From NCBI GenBank assembly GCA_001970955.1, contig MPUH01000134.1:33708-97707 (forward strand): a DNA stretch of 64,000 bases. The letters are read 5' to 3'. The translations under genes and the position numbers were made by a program. The notes beneath the pieces were generated by a model, which ran no database searches, had not been told where the DNA came from, and saw only the letters and a program-made list of their open reading frames with translations. Position 1 is the first letter of the stretch. Each line of letters begins with the position of its first letter. Below are positions 38,374 to 49,276 of the stretch, piece by piece. The stretch is from Stentor coeruleus (lineage: Eukaryota > Ciliophora > Heterotrichea > Heterotrichida > Stentoridae).

Positions 38374-40197
38374 TTAATTGTTGAGAATCCTCATAAGTTC
38401 CGTCTGTTTTTTCATAGTCGCATTAAATTCCTGTTCAAAAACAACCTTTTCATCATCTTCTGCTTTTTTAATAATTTGAACATTTTTCCTATAACATTTA
38501 CAAGCTTCTGACCCAATTTTATTTGAACTTATATTAAGCTTATTAGAAAACTCATGTATTTTCATTGCAAGCCTAAAAACTTCACTTTCAATTTTCTCTT
38601 TATACTCATTTAAATAATCATAATGTTCAATAAAATTATTTTTCTCATCTTTTTTAGCTTCATAATTTCTCCAGTTTTCTTCATCAATAGCACCAATTCG
38701 TCCTTCATAATATAAAATAAGTTCTTCTTTACTCATACCATTAATTTCCTCCTCTGATTTCTCTTTTCCTTCATATAAATTCAAAGCTCTTCTAATATTC
38801 ATCCTTGAAGCTTCAGGTTCACAGATTTCTGGATATTCATTTATAGGAAGAATTTTCCCATATTTCTTTATAAAATCATCTTTTATAATAGATTCCTTTA
38901 TCCTCCATTTGCACATGTTTATATAACAATTATTTATTTCTTCCATTTTCTTATCAGACCGTAAACTTTCTTTTTCAGCAGCTTGGAGTATTTCTTTATA
39001 CCTTTCAGGAACTTCAAGGAATTTTTTCAAGTTTTCCAATATTTCTATTTTTTTCTTAAGCCTAGGAGTATTATATTTCAATTTACTTACATATTTAACA
39101 CAATTGCTCACTATCTGCTTATAAATCCTTTCAACTTGTTGACATATTCCATCAAGTATTTCATCTTGTTTATTAATATCTGTTAATTTCTCATCAATTT
39201 TTTCTAATGTTTGTATATCATTATCATAAATCAACTCATGTTTTTCAATATTATCAAAAGCTCCAACATCATTAATTCTTCCTTCTACTATTTCATTTAA
39301 ATCACTTCTAAAAATATCATAATTAAAAATAATTGTATGACAATCATCAAGTAGTTCATTAAAAACATTTTCATTACAAGGCATCTGGGCTATTGATATT
39401 ATAATAACTTCATAAGTATTTCTTATATCTTCCATACTTTTGCTTATAAATTTTTCTATGTCATTAAGAATGTTTTTGTTTTTAAGTATTTTATTATTAG
39501 TATCACTGATTTTCCTATCAATATTATGACCGAAATTGCTATAATCCGAATTATCCAGTTCACATTTTAATGATTCGGGTAATATTTTTAAAAATCCTCT
39601 ATAACATAACTCAAATTTATCATATGATTCTTTAATACTTCCAAGTAAAACCCCGCTTTGATTGCTTAAATTATTAAAGTCATCGATTAAGCTTTTCAAA
39701 TATAATTCTAGGTTTTTTATCAGAGCCATTGCAGTAGAAAATCTTATCTCGACCATTTTTTCCACTTTTTTAAACCTTTTCATAGCAAGTTTACAAACTG
39801 CATAGATTTGCCATGCACGTTCTGAGTTGTTGAAAAGATTTTCATCTATTGAAGGGATTTTTTCAAATAAACCTTCTAAACTCATGTATTGAGAAAAGTC
39901 AAATGGCTCTTGATAATTGATTTCAAATGATAAATTGTTTGAAGACTCAATTGGTTTTCTAGGGATTGAACAGTCGGTTTTTATTTCAGATTTGTTAAAG
40001 ACTATAAGTTTTTCTGATGAGCTAATCTGGTCTGATAAAGGGAGGCATTTGGATAAAATACGTCCTTCAGAAGACATTAGGATAATCTGATGCTCTTTTA
40101 GGTTGATTTTAGGGGTTAGGATGTTTAGTATGTTGCATTGTTTGTCTTGGATGATTTGCTTAAGTAAATCAGGGATGATTATTTCTATGGTAGACAT
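38374..40197 (-). CDS. coiled-coil protein with Ubl-like N-terminus, possibly Atg11/FIP200-like
   Basis: First ATG at 40195-40197 (the frame extends three codons further only via TTG), 607 residues. Residues about 1-85 resemble a ubiquitin-like fold of the Atg11/RB1CC1 type: LKEHQIILMSSEGRILSKCL and LIVFNKSE (family DQILL..DGR.L and IFLFNK). Then RAWQIYAVCKLAMKRFKKVE and a long coiled coil through to the end. Atg11/FIP200 scaffolds organise the autophagy-initiation kinase. The family call rests on two short patterns and overall architecture; it could be an unrelated coiled coil. Confidence 0.55.
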   Translation of the reverse strand: MSTIEIIIPDLLKQIIQDKQCNILNILTPKINLKEHQIILMSSEGRILSKCLPLSDQISSSEKLIVFNKSEIKTDCSIPRKPIESSNNLSFEINYQEPFDFSQYMSLEGLFEKIPSIDENLFNNSERAWQIYAVCKLAMKRFKKVEKMVEIRFSTAMALIKNLELYLKSLIDDFNNLSNQSGVLLGSIKESYDKFELCYRGFLKILPESLKCELDNSDYSNFGHNIDRKISDTNNKILKNKNILNDIEKFISKSMEDIRNTYEVIIISIAQMPCNENVFNELLDDCHTIIFNYDIFRSDLNEIVEGRINDVGAFDNIEKHELIYDNDIQTLEKIDEKLTDINKQDEILDGICQQVERIYKQIVSNCVKYVSKLKYNTPRLKKKIEILENLKKFLEVPERYKEILQAAEKESLRSDKKMEEINNCYINMCKWRIKESIIKDDFIKKYGKILPINEYPEICEPEASRMNIRRALNLYEGKEKSEEEINGMSKEELILYYEGRIGAIDEENWRNYEAKKDEKNNFIEHYDYLNEYKEKIESEVFRLAMKIHEFSNKLNISSNKIGSEACKCYRKNVQIIKKAEDDEKVVFEQEFNATMKKQTELMRILNN

Positions 40198-41144
40198 AAT
40201 TATCAAGTTTTACATAAAAATATATTCTTATAAGTTTTTTATATGATGATTGTATTAGATATACTTTACTTAAGGTTTTTTATAGATTAAAAAAGGTATG
40301 TATGAGGATTATTATAGTTTTTAATTAGAAATTGAAGAATTGGTAATATGGGTATTTTAATTGAAGCAAGAGATGATTGAATTCTATATCGGCTAATAAG
40401 ACTTCAATTTCATCATAGCTATAATCAACTTTTTATTTTAAAAACTGCATTTTCATATATATAATATAATATTTATTCAGCAGAGACTAATTGAATTTCA
40501 AAGTTTTTATAATCTCCTCTTCTATTTCTTTTATTTCACCCTAGCATTATAAGTCATTTATCCCTTCAGTCATCATTTATGTATCATGCAACTCTTCAGC
40601 ATCTATTAAAAATAGATTTTATTATATTAGATTATTTGATTATAAAACATATTTTAAAGTCTAAGGTTTCATCATCAAAAACTATATCTATTAATATAAC
40701 TTATTCATCGCCATCTAAACTGCGGTTATATCTACAACTTCTTCTGTGTCTATATAGAAATCAGTCTAATTTTTGATTGCCACATCTTCATATATATTTA
40801 AAATATCATCTACTTTCTCTGTTTCTGAAATTAAAAAACTGTATCATGATGTATTATTCAAGTGCATATGTTGTGAAGAATTCACTAACATTAGTTGATA
40901 TTTTATTAAAATGGTTTTCGTCTGTTGAGTCTGACTGTTTTGATTTTATGCTAAAAATTTTATCAATAGCAATTTTTACATAAAATATCTTAAAAATAGC
41001 AATTTCTATATAAAACAATACAATTCCTGTATATTAAAACCTAAAAAGTCACTCCACCCACAACCTTTATGATAAACCTACACCAAAACATAAAAAAAAA
41101 TATACGAAAGCATGCACTTGAGTTAATTTAATTTAAAGCACCCC
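40198..41144. other. intergenic with possible gene relic (minus strand)
   Basis: About 950 bp. On the minus strand a stretch around 40560-40850 reads as acidic protein-like text (KVDDILNIYEDVAI..., then DFYIDTEEVVDITAV) broken by many TAA/TAG. It may be a decayed gene. Plus-strand open frames here have no recognisable product. Confidence 0.3.
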
Positions 41145-42152
41145 TCACACATAAAAGTAAACACTAAACAGCGAAATGAGCTCAACAGGCAGCCATGAAT
41201 AATTAATATCAACACTCGCCTTCTTAAGCACCTCATCGCTATTCTGTATCAAAAACTCCTGATCAATCTTCACACTAACATTCGTCTTTTGAAAATCAGC
41301 TAACACCTTAACCGACTTATCATTTTTCTTCCCAACAACAATAACATTAAACGGTAAATACAAAGCCTGAAAATTTTTCTTCATCATTTTATTCCTCTCA
41401 ATCAACCCTTTTATCATCAAATATTTCTCAGACAATTCTTTTAATTTCTTTATTTTCTCTATAGCAGGATTAACTTCTTTCTTCATCGTCTCTACTTTTT
41501 TCCCATTTTTTATAAGTACCCCAACTGCAATAAGAACATTAAGAGCATCATAAACTCTTCTTCTAATATTTTTCTCATCTTTTGTATCACCTTCAAGTTC
41601 TTCAGTTTCTTTAACTAAACAATCAGCAACTTCTTGATAAGTACTACTTCCAAGTCTTTCAACAATTTCTTTAACTTTCCAACTTAAGACTTTAAGTCCA
41701 TTTTTAGACCTTAAAGTTGTTTTAGGAGCTTGTGTTCGACCTGGGGTTTTTATAGGTGAAGCATTTGTTTCTTCACTCCAGAGACTGTTTAATGATGTAG
41801 CTTCAAGAAATAATTGTTTTTGATCTTCAAGGCCGAGTTCAGTCGGGTCAGATAAAAACCCGATTTGATTGTCGTAAAAAGTACGAGTAAAGCTCCCTTT
41901 AAACCCTTCATTATCAGTGTCGATAGGTGGGAAATCTATCATGTATTCGTTCATAATGTAATTAATTATGGTCTCACTAGGAATTTCTTGGAATTCAGGG
42001 TAATTTAACATGACGTAAACCCGAGATAAGATGGGGTCAGATATGGTTTTGCTATGGTATTTCATTAGAATTGAGTCGCCGAACATGCTTGTCTGCAACT
42101 CACTTATCAAGTCTCTGATGTGACTTGGATAGAAATGGCTTTGCTCGAACAT
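41145..42152 (-). CDS. DP-family (E2F dimerisation partner) transcription factor
   Basis: 335 residues. The winged-helix DNA-binding domain spans about 152-225: GLKVLSWKVKEIVER, STYQEVADCLV and DEKNIRRRVYDALNVLIAVG (RRRVYD at 197-202), a signature of DP proteins rather than E2F. It is followed by a short leucine-heptad dimerisation region (IKKLKELSEKYLMIKGLIER) and a beta-rich segment. DP proteins pair with E2F to control S-phase genes. No intron. Confidence 0.9.
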   Translation of the reverse strand: MFEQSHFYPSHIRDLISELQTSMFGDSILMKYHSKTISDPILSRVYVMLNYPEFQEIPSETIINYIMNEYMIDFPPIDTDNEGFKGSFTRTFYDNQIGFLSDPTELGLEDQKQLFLEATSLNSLWSEETNASPIKTPGRTQAPKTTLRSKNGLKVLSWKVKEIVERLGSSTYQEVADCLVKETEELEGDTKDEKNIRRRVYDALNVLIAVGVLIKNGKKVETMKKEVNPAIEKIKKLKELSEKYLMIKGLIERNKMMKKNFQALYLPFNVIVVGKKNDKSVKVLADFQKTNVSVKIDQEFLIQNSDEVLKKASVDINYSWLPVELISLFSVYFYV

Positions 42153-42807
42153 ATATGTTTATAACAAAGGTTATTGTACGGCTATCTTTTAATTGGGTTT
42201 TAGAGAGGTTTTCGAAGATTTTCCGGGTAAAATCAGTAGATCTTAACGGTATTCGTTGAATAAAATACCTTGCTACGAAAATAAATTTTGGGTTTTGGAG
42301 TTTGCGCCTGAAATGTAAGGATTTTTTTTGTATAAGAATTTGAAAATGCTAGCAAAGTTTCATCTAGTTTTTATACCTGGCTGGTTTATGTAGTATGTAG
42401 AACGATTTCACATAGTTTCGTGTGCTTTTTTATGATATTATTAAGTATGATAAAGATAGGTAATTGATATGAGGTATAATAACTTAACATTTTTAATGAG
42501 TTTTTTAAGATTAGAAAAACTAATATAATCAGTTATTTGTATATAAAACTAACTATATTATATTATATATATCATTATTTATACAAGTTATATATTAATA
42601 TTTATATGTCACTTTCATTATAATTCACACAACATATTATAACCCAAACCATATCTTATAACATTTTTAAACCCCTACTAATTTCCTCATATAAAAAAAA
42701 ATCTTCTTACCTAACTCACAATAAAAAATCCTTATTCCTTTAGATTTTCTAATAATTTATTCACATCTAAAACTCATAACAATAATCTTTATTTCATATA
42801 ATAAAAA
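42153..42807. other. divergent intergenic region
   Basis: About 655 bp between two 5' ends. The left half (to ~42440) is G/T-rich and locally GC-richer, with an inverted repeat GGTATT...AATACC near 42250-42275. The right half is A/C-rich and G-poor. No gene seen. Confidence 0.45.
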
Positions 42808-43386
42808 ATGTTGAATTGCTCTATCCTAACTCCAGCTTTTACCATATCATCTTACAACTATAGTTCAATTGTTTCTCAGTGTGCAGAAAACCTTGGTGTT
42901 GATATAAACGATTTAGAACTTTATGCTTTAGTACCGCTACGTGAAGTTGAAAATCCACAAAATGCTGTCATTAAGCTTAAGTACTGCAATTTTTCTCTGT
43001 CAAAAATCGAAGAAATACTCAACCAGCGCGAGCAACTTTTCCAGCAGCTTCAAAAGTCTAGAGATGCATTGTCTTCATATTCTGAGAGACTAAAAGATAA
43101 AAAAGAGCCAGTGGTGGATGAAAAGGTGACCCGGAAAATAAGCAAACTTGAAGAAGATAATAAAAAACTTCGCCAATTACTTAAGTAAAGTATATATAGG
43201 ACTCAATTGGACAATGCTGAAAATCTGAGATTGGCAACGCAAAGAACTGTTGAGAATTTAAGAGAAGAATTTGACTTACTAGTCCGAGAACTGCTAAACG
43301 TCAAGAAAGCAAAAGAAAAAATTGAAGAAACGCCCAAAACTGAAAAAAAGCCTGCTGTCCCAAAACTCAAGATTGGCGCTAATTAA
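42808..43386 (+). CDS. small coiled-coil protein
   Basis: Two exons around the 15-nt intron at 43185-43199 give 187 residues ending PKLKIGAN. The first ~60 residues are mixed (MLNCSILTPAFTISSYNYSS...), followed by a coiled coil (LSKIEEILNQREQLFQQL ... ISKLEEDNKKLRQLLK) and a Lys/Pro tail. No known family. The open frame alone would stop at 43188, so the last ~60 residues are easily missed. Confidence 0.75.
43185..43199 (+). other. 15-nt intron
   Basis: GTAAAGTATATATAG; joins RQLLK to TQLDNAENL within a continuous coiled coil. Confidence 0.9.
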
Positions 43387-43843
43387 ATACACTTCTGAGT
43401 TTATTTAGGCATAAAAATTACAATTTTTATCTTTCATGTCTTTTTAAAAACCTTTATAAACCCCTAGCCTAACCTCCTAACTAAAATTTTAAAATCCTCT
43501 AACTCTAAAGAAAAAAATCATAAACTCCCATTCTCAAAAAAAACTCAAACCTAAACCTTAAAAAATTCGCCCATCAAATCATAAACATATAATTTAAAAA
43601 TATACCAAATATCACATATCAAGCACATCCTCCACAAATATTAAAAATCCCATATAAAATCATAATCCAAAAAAACAAAATTTCTAATCTAAACTCACAC
43701 AAAAAAAATCTACTCTAAGCAGAAAATACAATCAAAAAAAAAAGTAAAAATAATATAAATCCTATTATATTTCATACACAATTTCAATAAGCTTTTTATA
43801 TAAATTTACTAACCAAACTTCTGAACTAGGAAATTACAAATAA
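43387..43843. other. 5' flank of the eL20 gene, A/C-rich
   Basis: About 457 bp, strikingly G-poor and A/C-rich on the plus strand over its final ~400 bp. No gene. Confidence 0.45.
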
Positions 43844-44404
43844 ATGGTGAAAGGTGATCCCACACTCTTAATGAAGCTCAGGCAATATCAAGTTGCTGGG
43901 AGGAAATTCCCATCAGATACCGACCCAAACCCAGTTATTTATCGCATGAGGATCTTTGCCACCGACGAAATCCGAGCAAAGTCACGATTTTGGTACTTCA
44001 CAAAACGTCTTAACAAAATCAAAACAGCTCATGGAGAAATAGTCTCAGTCGAAGAAATTGTTGAAAAAAACACTGATCATGTTAAAACCTATGGGATTTC
44101 AATACGTTATGAAACTAGAAATGGGATTACAAATATGTACAGAGAATACAGAGATACTTCATTGTGTGGAGCTGTTGGAAGAATGTATCAAGATATGGCT
44201 GGAAGACATAGAGCTAGAGCAGAGACTATTCATATTATTAGTACCACAGCACTTAATGTAAGTTCTAAGGTTAAAAGGTCCAATACTGCACAGTTTTATA
44301 ACTCAAAGATTAGATTCCCATTACTTCATGAAACTGTTAGAGCACCATGTAAGTCTTTAAGATCAGTCTTTGTATCAGGAAGGCCATTAACTAGATCTCA
44401 TTAG
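43844..44404 (+). CDS. RPL18A: 60S ribosomal protein eL20 (L18a)
   Basis: 186 residues matching eL20 along its length: LRQYQVAGRKFPS, IYRMRIFATDEIRAKSRFWY, GIS.RYETRNGITNMYREYR, GAVGRMYQDMAGRHRARAETI and F.NSKI.FPL. It is a structural component of the large ribosomal subunit in the cytoplasm. Single exon. A housekeeping protein, and a good anchor showing that the standard code works here. Confidence 0.97.
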   Translation: MVKGDPTLLMKLRQYQVAGRKFPSDTDPNPVIYRMRIFATDEIRAKSRFWYFTKRLNKIKTAHGEIVSVEEIVEKNTDHVKTYGISIRYETRNGITNMYREYRDTSLCGAVGRMYQDMAGRHRARAETIHIISTTALNVSSKVKRSNTAQFYNSKIRFPLLHETVRAPCKSLRSVFVSGRPLTRSH

Positions 44405-44590
44405 ATAGTTAGATAAGATAAATTTGATGAAAATCAAATAGTTTTTTTATTGGATGATCATAAGAAGGATAAAAGTGAATTTTTTTGTGGTTTTAATATA
44501 GAAGAGACTGGATTTTGTATGAAAAAAAAGTTTATAGGATTATATAAAATATTGTATTTGTATATAATTGATTAATAAAATAACTATTAT
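44405..44590. other. convergent spacer
   Basis: About 186 bp between two 3' ends; nothing recognisable. Confidence 0.4.
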
Positions 44591-45502
44591 CTAAAGATTA
44601 GGTATACCTGCTACAGCAGAGCCATCAATACCGCATTGCCCGAAACCAATAAAAAAGTACCCTTTCATGCCCCAGTGTTTTCCCCAAGAGTTCGCACAAA
44701 TCCAATACTTTTCTTCTCCTTTGACCCCCCACCCAATCATTTTCACAGCATGTCCGCCTACTCTATTTCCCCAAGTATGCTTATAAATTCCTCTTTTATA
44801 ACTATAAAAATCCTGATATACAGAAAAATCAACTTCAACAGGACCATTTGCCATTATACTTGCTTGTATAGATTGTATCCCAGAATAACTATGCACAGAT
44901 TTTATATAATATTTTATCATATCTGTTGAATCATCACATAAATTTGAACAAGTTTCTTTTTTTGCTTTATATGATAAACATGATATCGATGGAAGTCCTG
45001 ATTTCAAAATAAAATTCCAAGCATAGGTTAAAAAACCTCCATGGCAACCTGAATCAGAAGTATCACAATTTAATAAATATTGTGGGGATAATATTGTTGA
45101 TATTGTCCCATTTGAAGCTATACAAAGTCTATCACTTAAAGATTCTGATGCACCAAATGCCCAACATGAACCACAATGGTCTTGATCCATGATTTTATGA
45201 ACACATTTTGGCCATTGATCACGAGAATCAAATGATTGTGGGGATTTTATGTTGTTTAATAGAGATCCCCAGTTGTATTCAGGGAAGTTGTGAGGACCTA
45301 TTTCTGTTTGAGCCAGATGTTTTGCTTCGTGTAAAGATGTTTGACCTATCCAATCTTTTGAAGCTTCCCAGAGGTCTTGAACTGAGTTTATATATGAGAT
45401 AGCTTCATCTGGAACTACTTCGGCGTCATCAGAGAGGTTTACAGCTGGACTTGAATGAACAAGAAGGATTAACTCTACAATGATTATTGTGAAAATCAGC
45501 AT
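44591..45502 (-). CDS. papain-family cysteine protease, cathepsin B-like
   Basis: 303 residues. The N-terminal signal peptide (MLIFTIIIVELILLVHSS) directs secretion or lysosomal delivery. A short propeptide (about 20-88) precedes the mature enzyme. Catalytic residues: oxyanion Gln107, Cys113 in DQDHCGSCWAF, His251 in GGHAVKMIGWG and Asn271 in NSWGKHWGM. Cys pairs support disulphides. The cathepsin B occluding loop with its two His is not visible, so exopeptidase activity of the classical B type is unlikely. It probably works in digestive vacuoles. Confidence 0.95.
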   Translation of the reverse strand: MLIFTIIIVELILLVHSSPAVNLSDDAEVVPDEAISYINSVQDLWEASKDWIGQTSLHEAKHLAQTEIGPHNFPEYNWGSLLNNIKSPQSFDSRDQWPKCVHKIMDQDHCGSCWAFGASESLSDRLCIASNGTISTILSPQYLLNCDTSDSGCHGGFLTYAWNFILKSGLPSISCLSYKAKKETCSNLCDDSTDMIKYYIKSVHSYSGIQSIQASIMANGPVEVDFSVYQDFYSYKRGIYKHTWGNRVGGHAVKMIGWGVKGEEKYWICANSWGKHWGMKGYFFIGFGQCGIDGSAVAGIPNL

Positions 45503-45835
45503 ATTATTATTTGGTTTTTACTAGAAGAAAAGTTGGAAAGGATGTAGGTAATGAGATGGTTGATGAATTTTAGAGTTTTATTAGGATTTTATGATGTGGG
45601 TTTGATTTATTAGAAATAGTTAGCTGGTATATTAGATATATTGAATAACTTATTAAAAAACTATCTTCTTTTTTAGTTAAAGAAAATATTAGTCCAATAC
45701 TATAATCGAATTTATTAATAAGAATTAAAAAATTATTTCTTATCACTGCAAAATCTATTAAACAATTTCAAATTCTTATTTCCCGACATTCCGCACTTTC
45801 CCATAGTTATTCCTTTATAGCGATTTTTAAATAAT

Positions 45836-46754
45836 CTATTCATTTTCATTGATATTTTCTTCAAGATTGCTTTCATCATTAAATAGTGTTACTTGAATTT
45901 TCTGCGGTTGTTGAGAGGTATCTAAAGGTGGGGAGACATTTGGATTTACAAAATTTGCGGTCTCTCCAAAATTAAAAAATCCTGATCTCTGTAAAAATGC
46001 ACAAATTTGTGGTAAAATATAATAGCATTAAATACTTTTTCCATTGCTTTAAAATTTTTATCACTTTGTTGCAAATATTCTTCATTAGGCATTTTCATCT
46101 TTAAAATATGTTTGAATGCTTTATCTGCAAAGTCTTTTATGAAAATTGTAAGATTGACTAAGGTTTTTCCATATACTCTTTGAGGCAATGGTATAATAAA
46201 GGTATTAAAAAGTGCGTCTTCAAAAATCTTCTCCATACTTTTACCTTGTGGAACTAAATACAAAAATAATTTTCTTATGTAATCTTTAGAAATTTTTTTT
46301 ATAATCAATATACTTTTAGGATCTACTGGACGAAGACAAGAATTATAAGTTTACATTTCGGGAAATGCCAAATAAATCATAATGTTCGATTTCATGATTA
46401 TTCTTTTTAAATAACTTATTTCAAATAGAATTTCAATAACATACAATCTAAAAATACCTTGAATTTCTCTTAGCATCTTAATCTAATTTAGCAAAAGCGG
46501 GCTTATAATTTTACAAACATTATAATCCAGTTCAATTTTTGACAGAATTAATGATAAAAAATTTCCATGCCCGCTTTCTAAATATTTATCTAAATCCGAG
46601 GTTTGAGTATCAAATTGTTAATATTTAATTCTTTAACTCGAGCAGCTTTTTCTTCAGCTTTAAAACTTATACCTTGATTATAATTTATACTTATTTCATA
46701 TAACAGCGGGAACAAAATTTGAGAAATTTCTTCATAGAATCTATTTAGAATCAT
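45836..46754 (-). pseudogene. frame-broken gene of unknown family
   Basis: From an ATG at 46754 (MILNRFYEEISQILFPLL...) successive frames carry protein-like text in order: SDLDKYLESGHGNFLSLILS, then SCLRPVDPKSILIIKKIS, MEKIFEDALFNTFIIPLPQR, KMPNEEYLQQSDKNF and QICAFLQRSGFFNFGETANF, ending at a TAG (45836-45838). At least four frame changes or stops separate them. No 15-16-nt GT-AG intron that would rescue them was found. I do not recognise the family. It is possibly a recently decayed gene. Start and order are inferred. Confidence 0.45.
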
Positions 46755-47123
46755 ATCTTTTATAAAATGAGGCTAAATAGAAAATGTATATGAAAAATCT
46801 TTCTAGTGATTTTCCCATGATTAAAATACAATATCATGTATAGCCAATTTGGCAAAAAAATTATTATAGTTTTTTGTAAAAAGTATTAATAACAATTCAA
46901 CAAAAATTTTTAAAATATAAGCCCAACACCTATTTCTCTCCAATCTTAATTTCTCAACCCTAATTAATAAACTCAATCTAATCCTATACAAAAACACTTC
47001 CTACTCCCCAACAAACCTTTTAACACAAAGAAATTATCTTAAATTAAAAAATCCTTTAATTTTCCATACCTTTTCATATTCTACCTCACATATATTCTTC
47101 ATATCTCCTGTAGAAAAAAATAA
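46755..47123. other. divergent spacer
   Basis: About 370 bp, A/C-rich and G-poor towards the transporter gene. No gene. Confidence 0.45.
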
Positions 47124-48375
47124 ATGTCAGGAAACGAAAAGCTCCTCCTAAGCGAAATAACACTTCAAGGTATTGGTGTTCTTATAAGCTGGAATTCTAT
47201 TCTCACAGCACTAGACTGGTACAACAATCGTTTCCCAAATCTTGACCCAGGTTTTTGGATTCCATTCCTCAACTACCTTCCATCACTAATCTTCCAACCT
47301 TTGACAATAATATATGGTCACAAGTTTACATTCAATATCCGTATCAATGTAGCAAATATCATAATAGCAATAATTCTTGTAATGACTCCTATTATTGTTG
47401 AATTAACTACAAAAACAACTGGTTTTATATGTATTTGTATACTAACTGTTCTTATGGGAAGCGCTAATGCTGTTGGGCAAACAAGTCTTTTTGGACTAAC
47501 TGGCGCATTACCTAAAAAATACACTAACGCAGCTATGCTTGGAAATGGTTTATCAGGCCTTTCTATAACAATTATAAGATTGATTTGCCTTAGTATTTTC
47601 CCAAGCAACTCATCTGGATATTTGCATAGCACTGAAGTATATTTTATTATATCAGGATGTACTCTTATTATTTGTTGTGTTGTACAATTACATTTGATGA
47701 AACATCCTTTGATTATTGAATGTTTAAGTAAAACACATTCAAAAGAAGCATCGAAAATAGCGAAAATTACTGTAGAAGATGAATTAGAATCTTTTAGTGA
47801 TTCAACTGGATATCATCATATACATAAAGAGAAAATCAGTTATAAGAATTTGTTTTCGAAAATTTGGCAGTATTTGTTTTTGGTTTGGTTAAATTTTGTC
47901 ATCACTTTCGGTATGTTAAGTCATGTAGCTTTAGCAACAGATGCGAGGTAATTTTTTATATAGTGAAATGTCGTATCCAGTTTTTAGTACTTTGATGATT
48001 TTTGTTTTTAATTTTTGTGATGTACTTGGAAGATATACACCAACATTACATTTACTTAAGAAATCTATGTTGTGGGTGTTTACAATTAGTAGATTTGTGT
48101 TTTGGGTTACTTTTATACTTATTGCTTCTGATGATCCTTCAGTATCACCAGCTTGGCTATTTTCATGGACATGGTTTAAGTTTGTTAATATGGCTCTTTA
48201 TTCTTATACAAATGGATATTCTTGTACTTGCTCTATGATTCATGGGCCTTCGGTTGTTTCTGATGTTTATAAAGATAAAGCTGGATATATAATGGTCAGT
48301 GGTTTAATTTTGGGAATTTTTTCTGGACAAATTATATCTTATGCCTTTCAAAATATCGGCAAAGTACCTAGTTAA
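47124..48375 (+). CDS. equilibrative nucleoside transporter (ENT/SLC29)
   Basis: Two exons (16-nt intron 47948-47963) give 411 residues. The 11-helix layout of ENTs is visible: first helix IGVLISWNSILTALDWY (family WN..ITA..Y), fourth-fifth region MGSANAVGQTSLFGLTGALP followed by KYTNAAMLGNGLSGL, a cytoplasmic loop after helix 6 (about 195-245) and helix-10/11 sequence with FKFVNMALYSYTNGYSC. ENTs move nucleosides down their gradient across the plasma membrane or organelle membranes. Substrate choice cannot be told from the sequence. Confidence 0.9.
47948..47963 (+). other. 16-nt intron
   Basis: GTAATTTTTTATATAG; the open frame would stop one codon in. Removal joins ALATDA to SEMSYPVF. Confidence 0.85.
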
Positions 48376-48699
48376 ACTTTTAATTATCTAACTTTAAATA
48401 GGAATAATAGAGATTTTATATTGAAAAAAATATACTTAATAGCAGGGGAAAAATTTTATAAACAATAATTGCTATTATTGTCTTTTGGAATTGATGATAA
48501 AGATAAGTTTTTTTGGAAAATCATTTATAAAATAATAGGCCTGCTCTTCTTGTATCGATCTTGAAATATTCGAACTTTGAATTTTAGTTTTTCTGTGTAA
48601 ATAAATTTTCTTTAGTCATAATAATTCTATAAATTGATCATATTCAATATCCAAATTCTAATCTCACAACAAATCAGCTACTTCAAAATAATTTCAAAA
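48376..48699. other. intergenic spacer
   Basis: About 324 bp of AT-rich DNA, no gene. An in-frame ATG at 48634 for the following gene is not preferred. Confidence 0.4.
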
Positions 48700-49182
48700 A
48701 TGTCTGTTAAATTATCCAACAAACTCACTGAAAAGCATTTGCAATCTTATAAAAAACATGACAAAAAGCCTTCAATTTCCTTAAAAAACAAAGAAAACTT
48801 CCACCCTATCTCAGAAATCCACAACGACATAAAAATCTTTGCCCCTATAATAAAAATCTCCTCAAGACATCACAGCAAATCTAAAATTTCATCAACAGGC
48901 ACATTCTTCAGTCCCAACTCCCAAAACTCCTCAGCACTGAAAATAAAAACCCTTAAAACTTCATCAAGCAACTTACAAAAACCCATAAAATTTCGAGTAT
49001 CAAATTTCCCTAACACCCTCATGATAAACAAAGAAAAACTAGCATTTTTAAAATATTCCCCATCTCCAAATTCTCATAATAAAGCATTTTCATTTACGAC
49101 AACTAATGATCTTAAAAAATATCCATGGTTTCATAATCATAATACTCCAAAATCTAGTGTAAGGATAATAAGATATAAATAA
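48700..49182 (+). CDS. small basic protein of unknown function
   Basis: 160 residues from the ATG at 48700 (MSVKLSNKLTEKHL). The frame is open to an earlier ATG at 48634, but the codons between are hydrophobic AT-type and look like 5' UTR. The protein is Lys/Ser/Asn-rich and probably disordered, with a small hydrophobic core LAFLKYSPSP and an RIIRYK C-terminus. It shares its general composition with the next gene and with 8811-9350. Function unknown. Confidence 0.6.
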   Translation: MSVKLSNKLTEKHLQSYKKHDKKPSISLKNKENFHPISEIHNDIKIFAPIIKISSRHHSKSKISSTGTFFSPNSQNSSALKIKTLKTSSSNLQKPIKFRVSNFPNTLMINKEKLAFLKYSPSPNSHNKAFSFTTTNDLKKYPWFHNHNTPKSSVRIIRYK

Positions 49183-49276
49183 CAATATAAAACTAAGCAA
49201 AATCTATAAAATCTTAAACTAATATATTCATTTTCATTATAACTCCTAATAAGACCTTATTTTTTTTATTGATAAT

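Noticed and set aside
40198-40206. Longer start for the Atg11-like coiled coil
   Set aside because: Begins with TTG; the first ATG is at 40197.
42301-42308. TTTGCGCC as an E2F/DP site in the DP gene promoter
   Set aside because: Does not match the E2F consensus order and a single short hit is expected by chance.
48634-48699. Upstream ATG for the small basic protein
   Set aside because: The 22 extra codons are hydrophobic AT-type sequence resembling 5' UTR; the ATG at 48700 fits the basic protein better.
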